Shown here one piece after another: positions 32,214 through 42,448 of a stretch of DNA of 42,581 nucleotides. The notes beneath the pieces are model-generated. The model did not search any database, was not told the origin of the DNA, and worked only from the letters and a program-made list of their open reading frames with translations. Every line of letters begins with the position of its first letter. The stretch's first letter is position 1. Both the position numbers and the translations under genes were made by a program. Origin of the DNA: an uncultured Acholeplasmatales bacterium (GTDB lineage Bacteria; Bacillota_I; Bacilli_A; Acholeplasmatales; Anaeroplasmataceae); NCBI GenBank assembly GCA_944324805.1, contig CALUXS010000014.1:1-42581 (forward strand), given 5' to 3'.

Positions 32214-33097
32214 TGGGTGAACCTATTAGAGTTGATATAGTTTGTCCTGTATATTGTGGGTTAAGTTATATTAAAAGATTGGCAAAAACTATAAAAAGTC
32301 AAGAAAATATTATTGTTAATAAAATTGTAATGCCAATTACGGATTCTAATGATAATGAATTTAATGAAATAATTGATTTTGTTATTGAGAATAAAATAGA
32401 ATATTTTGTAGTTAAAAAAGAAGATTTTTCACATAGTTTTACTCGTGAAAAGGCAATATTAGACTATTGTAATGAAAAAATTGTAATAATGTTATCACAA
32501 GATGTTATATTATGTAATACAGATTCAATTTATCAACTTGCCAAATCGATAGTTGAAAAAAAGTCTGCTTATAGCTATGGTAGACAAATTTGTACAAATA
32601 AATCAATAGAAAAGTATATACGTCAAAAAAATTATTCTAATACTAGTATATGTATTTCTAGACAAGATGTTGATAGAATGGGACTGAGTGCATTTTTTTC
32701 ATCGGATGCTTTTTCAGCGTATGATAGAGATATTTTCATTAAAATAGGTGGTTATAATGGATATAATGTCATGATGAATGAAGATATGTTATATTCAAAA
32801 TTTGTCTTGGATAATGGATATAAAAAATGCTATGTTTCTGAGGCTGTTGTTGAACATTCGCATAAATATAAATTACGAGAATTATATAAAAGATATTTTG
32901 AAACTGGTAGATTCTTTAGAGACGTTCCTTTGTTCGATGGGTATAAATCAACAACAACTGGATTTTCATTGGCTTTATACGTTTTTAAAGAAGCAATAAA
33001 GCATTTCGATATACCCGTTTTAATGAGATTTTTTCCGGATATGATTGTAAGATATTTTGGTATGAAAAATGGGAGAAAAGGAGATAAAAAGCAATGA
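32213..33097 (+). CDS. Glycosyltransferase family 2, rhamnosyltransferase-like
   Basis: 294 residues. A GT-A fold with [17 protein letters not shown] at the N-terminus, [11 protein letters not shown] near residue 78, LSQDVIL as the DxD-equivalent, and [13 protein letters not shown] before the acceptor region. These features recall rhamnosyltransferases of the RfbF/WbbL kind, which fits the rml genes downstream. It acts on the lipid-linked unit at the cytosolic face of the membrane. It starts at GTG 32213, overlapping the preceding stop by one base, with AAGGGGG upstream. Its stop overlaps the rmlA start as ATGA. The linkage made is unknown. Confidence 0.75.
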   Translation: MGEPIRVDIVCPVYCGLSYIKRLAKTIKSQENIIVNKIVMPITDSNDNEFNEIIDFVIENKIEYFVVKKEDFSHSFTREKAILDYCNEKIVIMLSQDVILCNTDSIYQLAKSIVEKKSAYSYGRQICTNKSIEKYIRQKNYSNTSICISRQDVDRMGLSAFFSSDAFSAYDRDIFIKIGGYNGYNVMMNEDMLYSKFVLDNGYKKCYVSEAVVEHSHKYKLRELYKRYFETGRFFRDVPLFDGYKSTTTGFSLALYVFKEAIKHFDIPVLMRFFPDMIVRYFGMKNGRKGDKKQ

Positions 33098-33978
33098 AAG
33101 GAATAATATTAGCTGGTGGTAGTGGAACTAGATTATATCCACTTACTACTGTAACAAGTAAACAATTACTGCCTGTATATGATAAACCGATGGTTTATTA
33201 TCCATTAAGCATATTAATGCTAGCTGGTATTAAAGATATTTTAATAATTTCAACACCACAAGATACGCCTAGATTTGAAGAGTTATTTGGAAATGGCGAA
33301 AAATTTGGGATAAATTTAAGTTACAAAGTGCAACCATCACCTGATGGATTAGCTCAAGCGTTCATTTTAGGTGAAGATTTTATTGCAGGAGACTCTGCAT
33401 GTATGATTTTAGGAGATAATATTTTCTATGGCAATGGTTTAAAGAACGCTTTAAAAAGAGCAGTAGAAAATAGCAACAAAGGTATTGCGACTGTATTTGG
33501 ATATTATGTCACTGATCCAGAGCGTTTTGGTGTTGTTGAGTTTAATGAAAATGGTCAAGCAGTATCTATTGAAGAAAAACCACAAAACCCTAAGTCAAAT
33601 TATGCTGTAACTGGTCTATATTTTTATGATAATAAAGTTGTTGAAAAAGCAAAACTCGTAAAACCTTCTCCTAGAGGTGAATTAGAAATTACTACATTAA
33701 ATCAAATGTATCTAGAAGAGAATAAACTGGATGTAGTTACATTTGGTCGTGGCTTTACATGGCTTGATACAGGGACTCATGAATCATTAGCAGAGGCTAC
33801 AGCGTTTGTAAAAATGATTGAAGAACATCAGGGTTTAAAAATTTCTTGCCCTGAAGAAATTGCATTTAATAATGGTTGGATTTCTAAAGAAAAATTGTTA
33901 GAAATTGCTGAACCAATGAAGAAAAATCAGTATGGTCAACATCTAATTAATGTTGCCAATGGAAAGGTATTGTATTAG
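33094..33978 (+). CDS. rmlA: Glucose-1-phosphate thymidylyltransferase
   Basis: 294 residues, the normal length. [11 protein letters not shown] with [13 protein letters not shown] is the nucleotide-binding signature of Rml[10 protein letters not shown] and [10 protein letters not shown] are also present. It makes dTDP-glucose from dTTP and glucose-1-phosphate, the first step to dTDP-L-rhamnose, in the cytosol. Start ATG 33094 overlaps the preceding TGA. The order here is rmlA-rmlC-rmlD-rmlB, all four present and tightly spaced. Confidence 0.95.
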   Translation: MKGIILAGGSGTRLYPLTTVTSKQLLPVYDKPMVYYPLSILMLAGIKDILIISTPQDTPRFEELFGNGEKFGINLSYKVQPSPDGLAQAFILGEDFIAGDSACMILGDNIFYGNGLKNALKRAVENSNKGIATVFGYYVTDPERFGVVEFNENGQAVSIEEKPQNPKSNYAVTGLYFYDNKVVEKAKLVKPSPRGELEITTLNQMYLEENKLDVVTFGRGFTWLDTGTHESLAEATAFVKMIEEHQGLKISCPEEIAFNNGWISKEKLLEIAEPMKKNQYGQHLINVANGKVLY

Positions 33979-33979
33979 T

Positions 33980-34543
33980 ATGGAAAAAATTGTTGGTAAT
34001 TTTAAGTTTATAACTACTGATATTGAAGATGTATTCATTATTGAACCAAAGAAATATGGTGATAATCGTGGTTATTTTATGGAAACATATAAAGAAGAAT
34101 CGTTCAAAGAAGCAGGATTAAATTATACCTTTTTGCAAGATAATCAGTCTAAGTCAAAAAAAGGAGTATTAAGGGGACTTCATTTTCAAAAGAAATTTCC
34201 TCAAGCTAAACTTGTACGTGTAATTGAAGGAGAAGTATTTGATGTTGCTGTAGATTTAAGAAAGAATAGTCCTACATACGGAAAGTGGGTTGGTGTAATC
34301 TTATCTGAAGAAAACAATAAGCAATTTATGATTCCTCGCGGTTTTGCGCATGGATTTGTTGTTTTATCAGACACAGCAACATTTTGTTATAAATGTGATG
34401 AATTATATCATCCTGAAGATGAAGGTGGCATTATGTGGAATGATCCTGAAGTTGGTATTGTTTGGCCATATGATGGCGAAGTTTTACTTTCTGAAAAGGA
34501 TAAATTACATAAATCTTTAAAAGAAAGTAAGGTTGAATTTTAA
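33980..34543 (+). CDS. rmlC: dTDP-4-dehydrorhamnose 3,5-epimerase
   Basis: 187 residues. A cupin-type epimerase: YGDNRGYFMETYKE near the N-terminus, RGLHFQ carrying the catalytic histidine, IPRGFAHGFVVL, and the DELYHPEDEGGIMWND loop with the catalytic tyrosine region. It inverts C3 and C5 of the 4-keto sugar made by RmlB. ATG 33980 directly follows the rmlA stop; GGAAAGG (33961-33967) is 12 bases upstream, so initiation may rely on coupling to rmlA. The stop overlaps the rmlD start by one base. Confidence 0.93.
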   Translation: MEKIVGNFKFITTDIEDVFIIEPKKYGDNRGYFMETYKEESFKEAGLNYTFLQDNQSKSKKGVLRGLHFQKKFPQAKLVRVIEGEVFDVAVDLRKNSPTYGKWVGVILSEENNKQFMIPRGFAHGFVVLSDTATFCYKCDELYHPEDEGGIMWNDPEVGIVWPYDGEVLLSEKDKLHKSLKESKVEF

Positions 34544-35412
34544 TGAGAGTTTTGGTGACTGGAGCTAATGGTCAATTAGGATATGACTGTATAAAAGAAT
34601 TATCAAAACGTGGCTATAAAGACATAAAAGGTATAGACATTGAAGATTTAGATATCACTGATAGAGACAAGGTCATAAAATACATAACAGAATATAAACC
34701 GGATGTTGTAATGCATAATGCTGCATGGACAGCAGTAGATAAGGCTGAGGAAATGGCTGAAAAAGTGTATGAAGTTAATGCTTTAGGGCCTAAATATATT
34801 GCTGAAGCATGTAAGATGATTAATGCTAAAATGGTATATATTTCTACAGACTATGTGTTTGAAGGAACAGGTAATATTCCATATGAGGTAAATGACCCTA
34901 AAAAAGGATTATCAGTTTATGGCAAAACAAAATCAGAAGGAGAGGATTTTGTTCAAGAATTACTTGATAGGTATTTTATTGTTAGAATTTCTTGGGTATT
35001 TGGATTGAATGGAAATAATTTTGTGAAGACAATGTTAAAGCTTGCAGATATGGGGAAAAAAGAATTAAACGTTGTATGTGACCAAGTTGGATCAGTTACA
35101 TATACTGCTGATTTAGCAGTATTGTTATGTGATATGATTGAAACCGATAAGTATGGTATCTATCATGCCACTAACGAAGGATTTATTTCTTGGGCTGAGT
35201 TTGCTGATGAAATTTTTAAATTAACTGATAAGAATGTGAAAGTAAATTATGTATCAACAGCTGAATATTTAAAGTTTGTTCCACAACAGGCTAATAGGCC
35301 ATTAAATTCAAGAATGAGTAAAAAATCATTAATAATTAATGGATTTAAGACACTTCCTAATTGGAAAGATGCATTAATGAGATATTTAAAGGAGTTGAAA
35401 TTAAATGAGTAA
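34543..35412 (+). CDS. rmlD: dTDP-4-dehydrorhamnose reductase
   Basis: 289 residues. An SDR-type reductase with VTGANGQLGYD as the NAD(P)H-binding motif and the catalytic YGKTKSE (Tyr-x-x-x-Lys). The ISWVFG and RPLNSRMSKKSL stretches are family typical. It makes dTDP-L-rhamnose in the last step. It overlaps rmlC by one base and rmlB by eight, which supports translation coupling. Confidence 0.93.
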   Translation: MRVLVTGANGQLGYDCIKELSKRGYKDIKGIDIEDLDITDRDKVIKYITEYKPDVVMHNAAWTAVDKAEEMAEKVYEVNALGPKYIAEACKMINAKMVYISTDYVFEGTGNIPYEVNDPKKGLSVYGKTKSEGEDFVQELLDRYFIVRISWVFGLNGNNFVKTMLKLADMGKKELNVVCDQVGSVTYTADLAVLLCDMIETDKYGIYHATNEGFISWAEFADEIFKLTDKNVKVNYVSTAEYLKFVPQQANRPLNSRMSKKSLIINGFKTLPNWKDALMRYLKELKLNE

Positions 35413-36427
35413 GTTTTTAATTACAGGTGGTGCAGGTTTTATTGGTGGTAATTTTTGTCATTATATGGTGAGTACTTATCCAAATGATAATTTTGTATGT
35501 TTAGATGCACTAACTTATGCAGGTAATCTTGAAACATTAGAACCAATCATGAATAAGCCTAATTTTAAGTTTGTTCATGGCAATATTTGTGATAGAGACT
35601 TGGTCTTTAAATTGTTTGAAGAAGAAAAATTTGATTATGTTATTAATTTTGCTGCTGAAAGCCATGTTGATAGAAGTATAGAAAATCCTAGAATATTCTT
35701 AGAGACAAATATTTTAGGAACACAAACTTTGATGGATGCAGCTTTAAAATATGGTGTAAAAAGATACCATCAGGTATCAACAGATGAAGTATATGGTGAT
35801 TTGCCATTAGATAGACCTGATTTATTTTTTACAGAAGAAACACCAATACATACATCAAGTCCATACAGTGCCTCAAAGGCGTCAGCTGATTTACTAGTTC
35901 AAGCATATCATAGAACTTTTGGTTTACCTTGTACAATATCTAGATGTTCAAATAATTATGGACCATACCATTTTCCAGAAAAATTAATTCCACTAATTAT
36001 AAAAAAGGCTTTAGCAAATGAACCATTACCAATATATGGTAAGGGAGAAAATGTTAGAGACTGGTTACATGTATATGATCATTGTACTGCCATCGATTTA
36101 ATTGTTAGAAGAGGTAGAGATGGTGAAGTATATAATGTTGGAGGACACAACGAAAAAACAAATTTAGAGGTAGTAAAAACAATTTTAAAGGAATTAGGTA
36201 AGCCAGAGTCGCTTATTACATACGTAAAAGATAGAGCAGGCCATGATTTACGTTATGCAATGGACCCAACGAAATTAATGTCTGAGCTCGGATGGAAACC
36301 AAAATACACATTCGAAACAGGAATTGGCCCAACAATAAAGTGGAATTTAGATAATCAAGAATGGATAAATAACATCTTAAGTGGTGAATACTTAAGATTT
36401 ATGGATAAAAATTATGGTTGCAAATAA
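35405..36427 (+). CDS. rmlB: dTDP-glucose 4,6-dehydratase
   Basis: 340 residues, standard length. An extended SDR enzyme with ITGGAGFIGGNF for NAD+ binding, AESHVDRSI, the catalytic STDEVYGD, and YSASKAS. It makes the 4-keto-6-deoxy sugar from dTDP-glucose. It completes the rhamnose set, although it acts second in the pathway. Its end overlaps the next glycosyltransferase gene by 14 bases. Confidence 0.95.
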   Translation: MSKFLITGGAGFIGGNFCHYMVSTYPNDNFVCLDALTYAGNLETLEPIMNKPNFKFVHGNICDRDLVFKLFEEEKFDYVINFAAESHVDRSIENPRIFLETNILGTQTLMDAALKYGVKRYHQVSTDEVYGDLPLDRPDLFFTEETPIHTSSPYSASKASADLLVQAYHRTFGLPCTISRCSNNYGPYHFPEKLIPLIIKKALANEPLPIYGKGENVRDWLHVYDHCTAIDLIVRRGRDGEVYNVGGHNEKTNLEVVKTILKELGKPESLITYVKDRAGHDLRYAMDPTKLMSELGWKPKYTFETGIGPTIKWNLDNQEWINNILSGEYLRFMDKNYGCK

Positions 36428-37139
36428 TGTTAATATTTCTATTGCTATGGCTACATTTAATGGTGCAAAATACATATCAAAACAAATAGAATCTATTTTG
36501 TCACAACTTTTACCAGGAGATGAACTTGTTATATCTGATGATGGTTCAACTGATGATACTGTTAAAATAATAGAATCATATATGAAAAAATATAATTGTA
36601 TAAAGTTTTTGGAGAATAAAAAAAGGCATGGTGTTGTTGGAAATTTTGAAAATGCTTTATATAATTGCAAAAATGATTATATTTTTTTATCAGACCAAGA
36701 CGATATTTGGAAAAATACTAAAAGAAACGAGATTTTAAATGTTTTTTCTTTAAATAATTGTGTTTTAGTGCTTCATAATGCTAATATTTATTATGAAGAT
36801 TCAAATTCGTATGACTCAGATACGATGTATGAAAAATTAGGATTTAGTAAAAATTTATTTTCAGTTATAAAAAAGAATCCATACATTGGGTGTTGTATGG
36901 CATTTAAAAAAGAACTTTTAGAAAAAGTCCTACCTATTCCAGACGAGAATAAAATAACAATTCATGATTGGTGGATTGCTATTTGTGCTATTAGATATGG
37001 TAAAGTATCTTATTGTAATAAAAACCTTATTGATTATAGAATTCATTCTAATAACACTTTAGGATTTAATAAAACTACACTAAAATATAAGATAAAAAAA
37101 AGATTGAATATGGTCCTTTTTTTATTGAAAAAAAGATAA
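36414..37139 (+). CDS. Glycosyltransferase family 2
   Basis: 241 residues. GT-A fold: ISIAMATFNGAKYISKQIES, VISDDGSTDDT, and the DxD-type LSDQDDIW, then a HDWWIAICA block near residue 184. SDQDDIW and HDWW are seen in many capsule and O-antigen glycosyltransferases, including rhamnosyltransferases. It is probably a membrane-associated enzyme that extends the repeat unit. Base composition turns visibly more A/T-rich from here on. Donor and acceptor are not readable. Confidence 0.8.
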   Translation: MVANNVNISIAMATFNGAKYISKQIESILSQLLPGDELVISDDGSTDDTVKIIESYMKKYNCIKFLENKKRHGVVGNFENALYNCKNDYIFLSDQDDIWKNTKRNEILNVFSLNNCVLVLHNANIYYEDSNSYDSDTMYEKLGFSKNLFSVIKKNPYIGCCMAFKKELLEKVLPIPDENKITIHDWWIAICAIRYGKVSYCNKNLIDYRIHSNNTLGFNKTTLKYKIKKRLNMVLFLLKKR

Positions 37140-37153
37140 AATGGAGGATTTAG

Positions 37154-37981
37154 ATGAGAATATGTGCTTGCGTTGTTTTATATAATCCTACCAATGTTTT
37201 TTCTAATATAAATTCTTATCCAAGTTTTGTAGAAAAAGTATATATAATTGACAATTCTAGTGTTAGTCATATTGATGAAATTAGGCAAAGTATAAATAAA
37301 AAGTATGAGTATTATTTTCTTGGTGAAAATAAAGGTATTGCATATGCATTGAACCTCTCTTGCAAGTTGGCTATGAATTCCAAATTTGATTTTATTTTAA
37401 CAATGGATCAGGACAGTGTCTTTCCATCTGATAAGTACAATGATTTGATTTTAAAGTACTTAAATAGTAAAATTATTGACGAATATGGTGTACTAGGATT
37501 GAATTTTAACTCATCATCAATGGAAGAAAAAATTGTGGATACGAATTTTTGGATTACATCAGGAGGATTTGTAAATTTAAAAAATTATAGTAAAATCTTG
37601 GGTTTTAAATCGGAATTATTTATAGATTATGTGGATTTTGAACTTGGTGAGCAATTTCAAAAAATCGGGAAAAAAATTGGTTATATAAATAATATTTCAC
37701 TACAACATACCATTGGTAACCCAATCAAAAAAAAGTTTTTTTTAAAAGAAATAACATGTTTAAATCATTCTCCGATTAGATATTATTATAGGTATAGAAA
37801 TTCATTATACCTATACAAAAATAATAAGAGATTTTATAGAAAAAAATATTTTCATGATTTAATAATAGATACACTCAAAATATTATTGTTTGAACCAAAT
37901 AAATTAGAAAAGATAAAAATGATAAAACTAGGAAGAAAAGATGCAAAAATTGGTAAATTGGGTAAATTTGAACCTAGATAA
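37154..37981 (+). CDS. Glycosyltransferase family 2, rhamnosyltransferase-like
   Basis: 275 residues. It begins ICACVVLYNPT, then YIIDNSS, FLGENKGIAYALN and LTMDQDSVF with a DxD-like motif, WITSGGFVNL, and the closing RYYYRYRNSLYLYK. This order matches the group that includes RfbF/WbbL rhamnosyltransferases. With the rml genes upstream, a rhamnosyl donor is likely. A ribosome binding site GGAGG precedes ATG 37154. Which residue it modifies is not known. Confidence 0.78.
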   Translation: MRICACVVLYNPTNVFSNINSYPSFVEKVYIIDNSSVSHIDEIRQSINKKYEYYFLGENKGIAYALNLSCKLAMNSKFDFILTMDQDSVFPSDKYNDLILKYLNSKIIDEYGVLGLNFNSSSMEEKIVDTNFWITSGGFVNLKNYSKILGFKSELFIDYVDFELGEQFQKIGKKIGYINNISLQHTIGNPIKKKFFLKEITCLNHSPIRYYYRYRNSLYLYKNNKRFYRKKYFHDLIIDTLKILLFEPNKLEKIKMIKLGRKDAKIGKLGKFEPR

Positions 37982-38014
37982 TAATGTAAATTAGTATATT
38001 TTCAGGAGATTTTT

Positions 38015-38647
38015 ATGAAAAAATTTTTTTTAGCAATTATAAAATCTTTTTCTTTTATATTGAGTTTTATATTTAACGAAAAAGTAAAGAAAACGATATA
38101 TAAAATAAAACGCTATACCAATACATATTGCTTCATGAGAGCAATTTCTAAAGATAGTGTGAAGAAAAATTATTTAATAGGAATTAATAATACATTTTCA
38201 GGATTAGAAAATGTTAGAATTGGTTATAATTTTGTATCAGACGATAATTTGTGGTTGGCCACATATACTAAGTATGGAATATATACATATAATCCTAAAA
38301 TTGAAATTGGGAATAATGTATCAATTTCTAAGAATTGCCATATTGGAGCTATAAACAGCATAAAGATAGAGGATAATGTTTTAATTGGCAGTAATGTTTT
38401 AATTATTGATCATTCTCATGGTAATGGAGAAATTAGTAATACTCCAGTTATTTCTCAAAGATTATATTCTAAGTTGGGAATTTATATTGGGAAAAATGTA
38501 TGGATAGGAGATAATGCGGTATTGTTACCAGGAACATATTTATCTGATAATTGCATTGTTGGAGCTAATGCAGTAGTTAATGGTAAATTTGAGAAAAATT
38601 CACTTGTGGTTGGAGTTCCAGCTAAATCCTATTTACGTTATAAATGA
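38015..38647 (+). CDS. Hexapeptide-repeat acyltransferase (probable sugar O-acetyltransferase)
   Basis: 210 residues. The N-terminal 60 or so are basic with a hydrophobic stretch; the rest is a left-handed beta-helix with hexapeptide repeats (IEIGNNVSIS, IKIEDNVLIGSNVLI, IYIGKNVWIGDNAVLL). DHSHGNGE carries the catalytic histidine and the end is VVGVPAKSYLRY, as in the WbbJ/LacA group. It likely O-acetylates a sugar of the repeat unit using acetyl-CoA. The basic, hydrophobic N-terminus may bind it to the membrane. Confidence 0.8.
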   Translation: MKKFFLAIIKSFSFILSFIFNEKVKKTIYKIKRYTNTYCFMRAISKDSVKKNYLIGINNTFSGLENVRIGYNFVSDDNLWLATYTKYGIYTYNPKIEIGNNVSISKNCHIGAINSIKIEDNVLIGSNVLIIDHSHGNGEISNTPVISQRLYSKLGIYIGKNVWIGDNAVLLPGTYLSDNCIVGANAVVNGKFEKNSLVVGVPAKSYLRYK

Positions 38648-38669
38648 TATTATTGAGGCTGGTGATCAT

Positions 38670-39839
38670 ATGAGATTTATTTTTAGAATGTATTCAGTGA
38701 TTTGGATGCTTGTACTAATATTATATTTTTTTAATTGGTCTGAATTTAGCTTTCCCTTATCGCCAGGATTATTTGTTTTTATAACTTTTTCAATAATTAC
38801 ATGTTTGATATTATCTTTTTGCATTAAAGATATAAAAGTAGAAAAAACGAAGTTAAATAAAAATATTTACTTTATAACTAAATTGATAATCTTATTATAT
38901 TTTATTAATTTTATATATGCAGGATATATACCATTTTTTGGCATAATTACTGGTGATAACAAATACACTGAATTTCCTGGTATACCGGTATTGTATGCTT
39001 TTTTGGTTCCGTTCAGTTTATACATATACATAGTATTAATCTCAAACTTTTTGTATAATACAAAAAATATAAAGCCACTTTTATATTCTTTTTCTCTTGT
39101 TTTTATGTTCTTACTCATATTTTCTAGAAGTATGATATTATTGGCTTTACTTTCAATGGGATATATATTTTATAGAAAAAATAAGAAAAAAATTAATTTT
39201 AAGATTATTTTATTACTTATTATTGTTGCTATTTTTTCAACGTATTTATTTGGTGTATTAGGTAATTTAAGAAGCGGCGGTAGATGGAACGATAGTTCTT
39301 ATATAGAAGAACTTGGATTATTCAATAGATACCCTAAGTTTTTACCCAAACAATTTATGTGGGCATATCTTTATATTATAACACCACTATCAAATCTGAA
39401 TTTTAATGTTATTAATTCTAATCATATTTTTTCATTTCAACATTTAGCAGTTAGTTTTGTTCCAGAATTTATTTCAAAAAGATTATTCTCTAGTTACATA
39501 ATATCAAGTTTAGATGAAACACTATTAGTTAAAACATATTTTAATGCACAAACTGTATATGTCGAAAGTTTTTATTCAGTAGGTATACTAGGATGTTATT
39601 TAACATTTTTTGTTATTATAATTATTGGTTTAATGTTTAATTACTTTTTAAAGAAATATAGATGTAAGACAATTTATGTTCAAACTACATATTTAATTTT
39701 TGTTTCACTTTCTTTTTTTTACAATGTTTTCTTTTATATGTTAACATCATTTTTAATAGTTATTGATGTGATTTATATTCTATATTTAAGGAGAAATTAC
39801 AAAAATGCAAGAAATAAGTATAATAGTACCAATATATAA
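38670..39839 (+). CDS. Oligosaccharide repeat-unit polymerase (Wzy-like)
   Basis: 389 residues with about ten or eleven membrane helices. A larger loop between late helices (near residues 200-300, starting around GNLRSGGRWNDSS) is typical of Wzy polymerases, which share layout rather than sequence. It would join repeat units outside the membrane. Its place between an acyltransferase and a glycosyltransferase, with a flippase further on, supports this. The frame is open upstream, but ATG 38670 has GAGG (38655-38658) and GGTGAT close by. Polymerases vary greatly, so the call relies on topology and context. Confidence 0.7.
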   Translation: MRFIFRMYSVIWMLVLILYFFNWSEFSFPLSPGLFVFITFSIITCLILSFCIKDIKVEKTKLNKNIYFITKLIILLYFINFIYAGYIPFFGIITGDNKYTEFPGIPVLYAFLVPFSLYIYIVLISNFLYNTKNIKPLLYSFSLVFMFLLIFSRSMILLALLSMGYIFYRKNKKKINFKIILLLIIVAIFSTYLFGVLGNLRSGGRWNDSSYIEELGLFNRYPKFLPKQFMWAYLYIITPLSNLNFNVINSNHIFSFQHLAVSFVPEFISKRLFSSYIISSLDETLLVKTYFNAQTVYVESFYSVGILGCYLTFFVIIIIGLMFNYFLKKYRCKTIYVQTTYLIFVSLSFFYNVFFYMLTSFLIVIDVIYILYLRRNYKNARNKYNSTNI

Positions 39840-40794
39840 TGGAGAGAAACAGTTGGAAAGATGTTTGGAATCTATTAAAAATCAAACATATGAATCCTTT
39901 TATGCGATATTAGTTAATGATGGTTCAACTGACAATAGTGAAAAAATATGTAAAAAATATCTCATGGATAGTAGATTTAAATATTATTATAAAAATAATG
40001 GTGGTTTGGTAGATAGTTTAATATTTGGCATAAAGCACTCAACTACGAAATATACTTGCTTTGTTGACTGTGATGATTTTATAGGGGAAGATTATTTAAA
40101 TAATTTTATACGAAATTTTGAAGAAAATATAGATGTTTTAGCATGTGGTTTTTATTATTACAATAATGGAGAAAAAATTCCTTATTGCTTAGAGCCAAAA
40201 ACTATTGATAATTTTGAATTGTTAAATAGATACATAATAAGTGAAAATTTATCACTTGATAAAAGTATCTTTATTGCTAGATGGAATAAAATGTATAAGA
40301 CTTCCATATTGATTGATAATCTTAATTTTATAATGGATAATAGAGACACATCTTTATTTGAAGATTCTTTATTTGTTGGGATATTACTTAAAAATAATGC
40401 TAGAATAAAATCATTAAAAATTATTAATTCATATTTTTATGATATTTCTAATTCTTCAATGACTAGGAGTAATTTTGATATTGAATCATATTTTATAAAA
40501 CAAAATAAATTGATTAACTCTACTGTAATAAAGAAAATAGATACTCCTTCTCATTATATAATTAATGCTATATTATATTCACTTGGTAATATTTATATTT
40601 CTAGTTTTGTTAATTCTAGTGACATAGAAAGTCTATCAAAAATATTGAATGATGAAATTTATATTAAGGCACGAAAATATTTAAGCAATAATTTTCACAT
40701 TTCTATAAAAAACAAAATAGACAATTTTATAATTAATAGGAAAAAACATAAACTCTATTTTTTTATTCACAAGATAAGAGCAAAAAGGGGATAG
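39805..40794 (+). CDS. Glycosyltransferase family 2
   Basis: 329 residues. Classic GT2 start: ISIIVPIYNGEKQLERCLES, VNDGSTDNSEK, NNGGLVDSLIFGI, and FVDCDDFI as the DxD motif. A FEDSLFVG element near 190 is common in capsule glycosyltransferases. The start ATG 39805 lies 35 bases inside the polymerase gene, with AAGGAG upstream. It is the fourth GT2 of the locus, implying a repeat unit of about five sugars if each acts once (with the initiating enzyme). The donor is unknown. Confidence 0.85.
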   Translation: MQEISIIVPIYNGEKQLERCLESIKNQTYESFYAILVNDGSTDNSEKICKKYLMDSRFKYYYKNNGGLVDSLIFGIKHSTTKYTCFVDCDDFIGEDYLNNFIRNFEENIDVLACGFYYYNNGEKIPYCLEPKTIDNFELLNRYIISENLSLDKSIFIARWNKMYKTSILIDNLNFIMDNRDTSLFEDSLFVGILLKNNARIKSLKIINSYFYDISNSSMTRSNFDIESYFIKQNKLINSTVIKKIDTPSHYIINAILYSLGNIYISSFVNSSDIESLSKILNDEIYIKARKYLSNNFHISIKNKIDNFIINRKKHKLYFFIHKIRAKRG

Positions 40795-40798
40795 AGGC

Positions 40799-42319
40799 AT
40801 GTTAGATAAAAAAAAATCCATAATAAACGTGACCGTGGCAATTGCTTTTAAGGTAATTCTACTTATATTGACTTTATTTACAAGAAGATTTTTAATAAAA
40901 TATGTTGGTAACGATGCTAATGGTGTTTTTAGTTTATTTACATCTATAATAGGATTTTTATCAATTGCTGATTTGGGAATAGGTACTGCCATCACATTTT
41001 CATTATATAAGCCTATAGTTGAAAATGATACTTATAAGGTTGCAGCTTTATACAAACTTTTTATTCGTGTTTATAGAATCATTGGTATTGTTGTTTTTGT
41101 TTTTGGAATTTGCGTTGTGCCATTTGTTCCGTATTTAGCGAAAGATTATAGTGCAGATTTTAATTTATACTATACTTTTTTGTTAATGTTAGTTTCCATA
41201 GTTATTACGTATTCATTTAGTGCAAAATCATCAATAATAAACGCATATAAGAATAATTATGTTACAACCACGATACATTCTATAGCATTAATAGTTGAAG
41301 GTGTATGTCAACTGATTCTACTTTATTTTTTTAAATCTTTTGAGTTATACTTGATTTGTAAAATAGCATCTGGTTTAATTGAATGGATATTAACGAATAT
41401 TTATTTTTACAGTCATCATAGAAAAATTATGGAAATAAATGGGAAATTGGACGAAATTACCAAAAGAGAAGTTATTAGCAAAACTAAAGCTATGTTTATG
41501 CATAAAATTGGTGCACTATTGGTTAATACATCAGATAGTATTATTATTTCTGCTTTTATTAGTGTAGTGATACTTGGGAAATATTCAAATTATACTACTA
41601 TTGTCATTGCTATGAATGGTATTATTTCTCTTTTATTTACACCATTAACATCAATAATCGGACATTTATGTGTTTCTAGTGATAGAACTAATAAAATGAA
41701 ATATTTCAATTTCTTTTATTGTACAAATTTTATCGTTGGCGTCTTATTTTATTTAGGATACTATGCTATTATTGATGATTTGATTACAATTTGTTTTGGA
41801 AATAATTTAGAATTAGATAGACAAGTATCAATGGTTATTACAATTAATTATTTTATTCAATATATGAGACAAACAGTTTTAACATTTAGAGATGCTACTG
41901 GGACTTTTTACAATGATAGATATAAACCATTAGTTGAAGGCGTTTTTAATATTATTTTGTCAATACTATTAGTAAAAAAAGTAGGAATAGTTGGAGTTAT
42001 TTTAGCTACAATTATAACTAATATTTTCATTTGTCACATAGTTGAACCTTATGTATTATTCAAAGATGGTTTTGGAATAAAACCAAAAAAATATTATTTT
42101 TTTAACTACACTAGCATATTAATATTTATTATTCTATTATTCACTATTCATTATATGCACATTGACGGATATAACATTTGGATAAGAATTTTAATTAATG
42201 GTTCCATTTCAATTTGTATTTCATTAATTCCAGCAGTTTTAGTATATAGTATAAATAAAAGTTTTAGATATGAGATAAATAAAATATTTTGTAGGTTAAT
42301 GTCTATGCTTAAGCATTAA
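40799..42319 (+). CDS. Polysaccharide flippase (Wzx-like)
   Basis: 506 residues with about 12-14 membrane helices. The opening LTLFTRRFLIKYVGNDANGVFSLFTSIIGFLSIADLGIGTA region is typical of polysaccharide-export flippases of the MOP superfamily, and so is the length. It would move the undecaprenyl-linked repeat unit across the membrane to the polymerase. It begins four bases after the preceding stop. An LPS O-antigen is excluded by the Gram-positive character of the window; capsule or wall-linked polysaccharide is the likely product. Confidence 0.85.
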   Translation: MLDKKKSIINVTVAIAFKVILLILTLFTRRFLIKYVGNDANGVFSLFTSIIGFLSIADLGIGTAITFSLYKPIVENDTYKVAALYKLFIRVYRIIGIVVFVFGICVVPFVPYLAKDYSADFNLYYTFLLMLVSIVITYSFSAKSSIINAYKNNYVTTTIHSIALIVEGVCQLILLYFFKSFELYLICKIASGLIEWILTNIYFYSHHRKIMEINGKLDEITKREVISKTKAMFMHKIGALLVNTSDSIIISAFISVVILGKYSNYTTIVIAMNGIISLLFTPLTSIIGHLCVSSDRTNKMKYFNFFYCTNFIVGVLFYLGYYAIIDDLITICFGNNLELDRQVSMVITINYFIQYMRQTVLTFRDATGTFYNDRYKPLVEGVFNIILSILLVKKVGIVGVILATIITNIFICHIVEPYVLFKDGFGIKPKKYYFFNYTSILIFIILLFTIHYMHIDGYNIWIRILINGSISICISLIPAVLVYSINKSFRYEINKIFCRLMSMLKH

Positions 42320-42448
42320 ATTAGAAGAAATATTATTAATTAATAAATTATTTAAGATTAAAATCTTAGAATAGTTATTAAATATTTCACAACTAATTAA
42401 AATTGTATTTTGAAATATTAAAGATGTTTTATATATGAGGGTTTTAAT

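Noticed and set aside
42353-42368. Terminator after the flippase gene
   Set aside because: TAAGATT-AA-AATCTTA has a two-base loop, almost no G/C and no T-run, so it is unlikely to terminate transcription.
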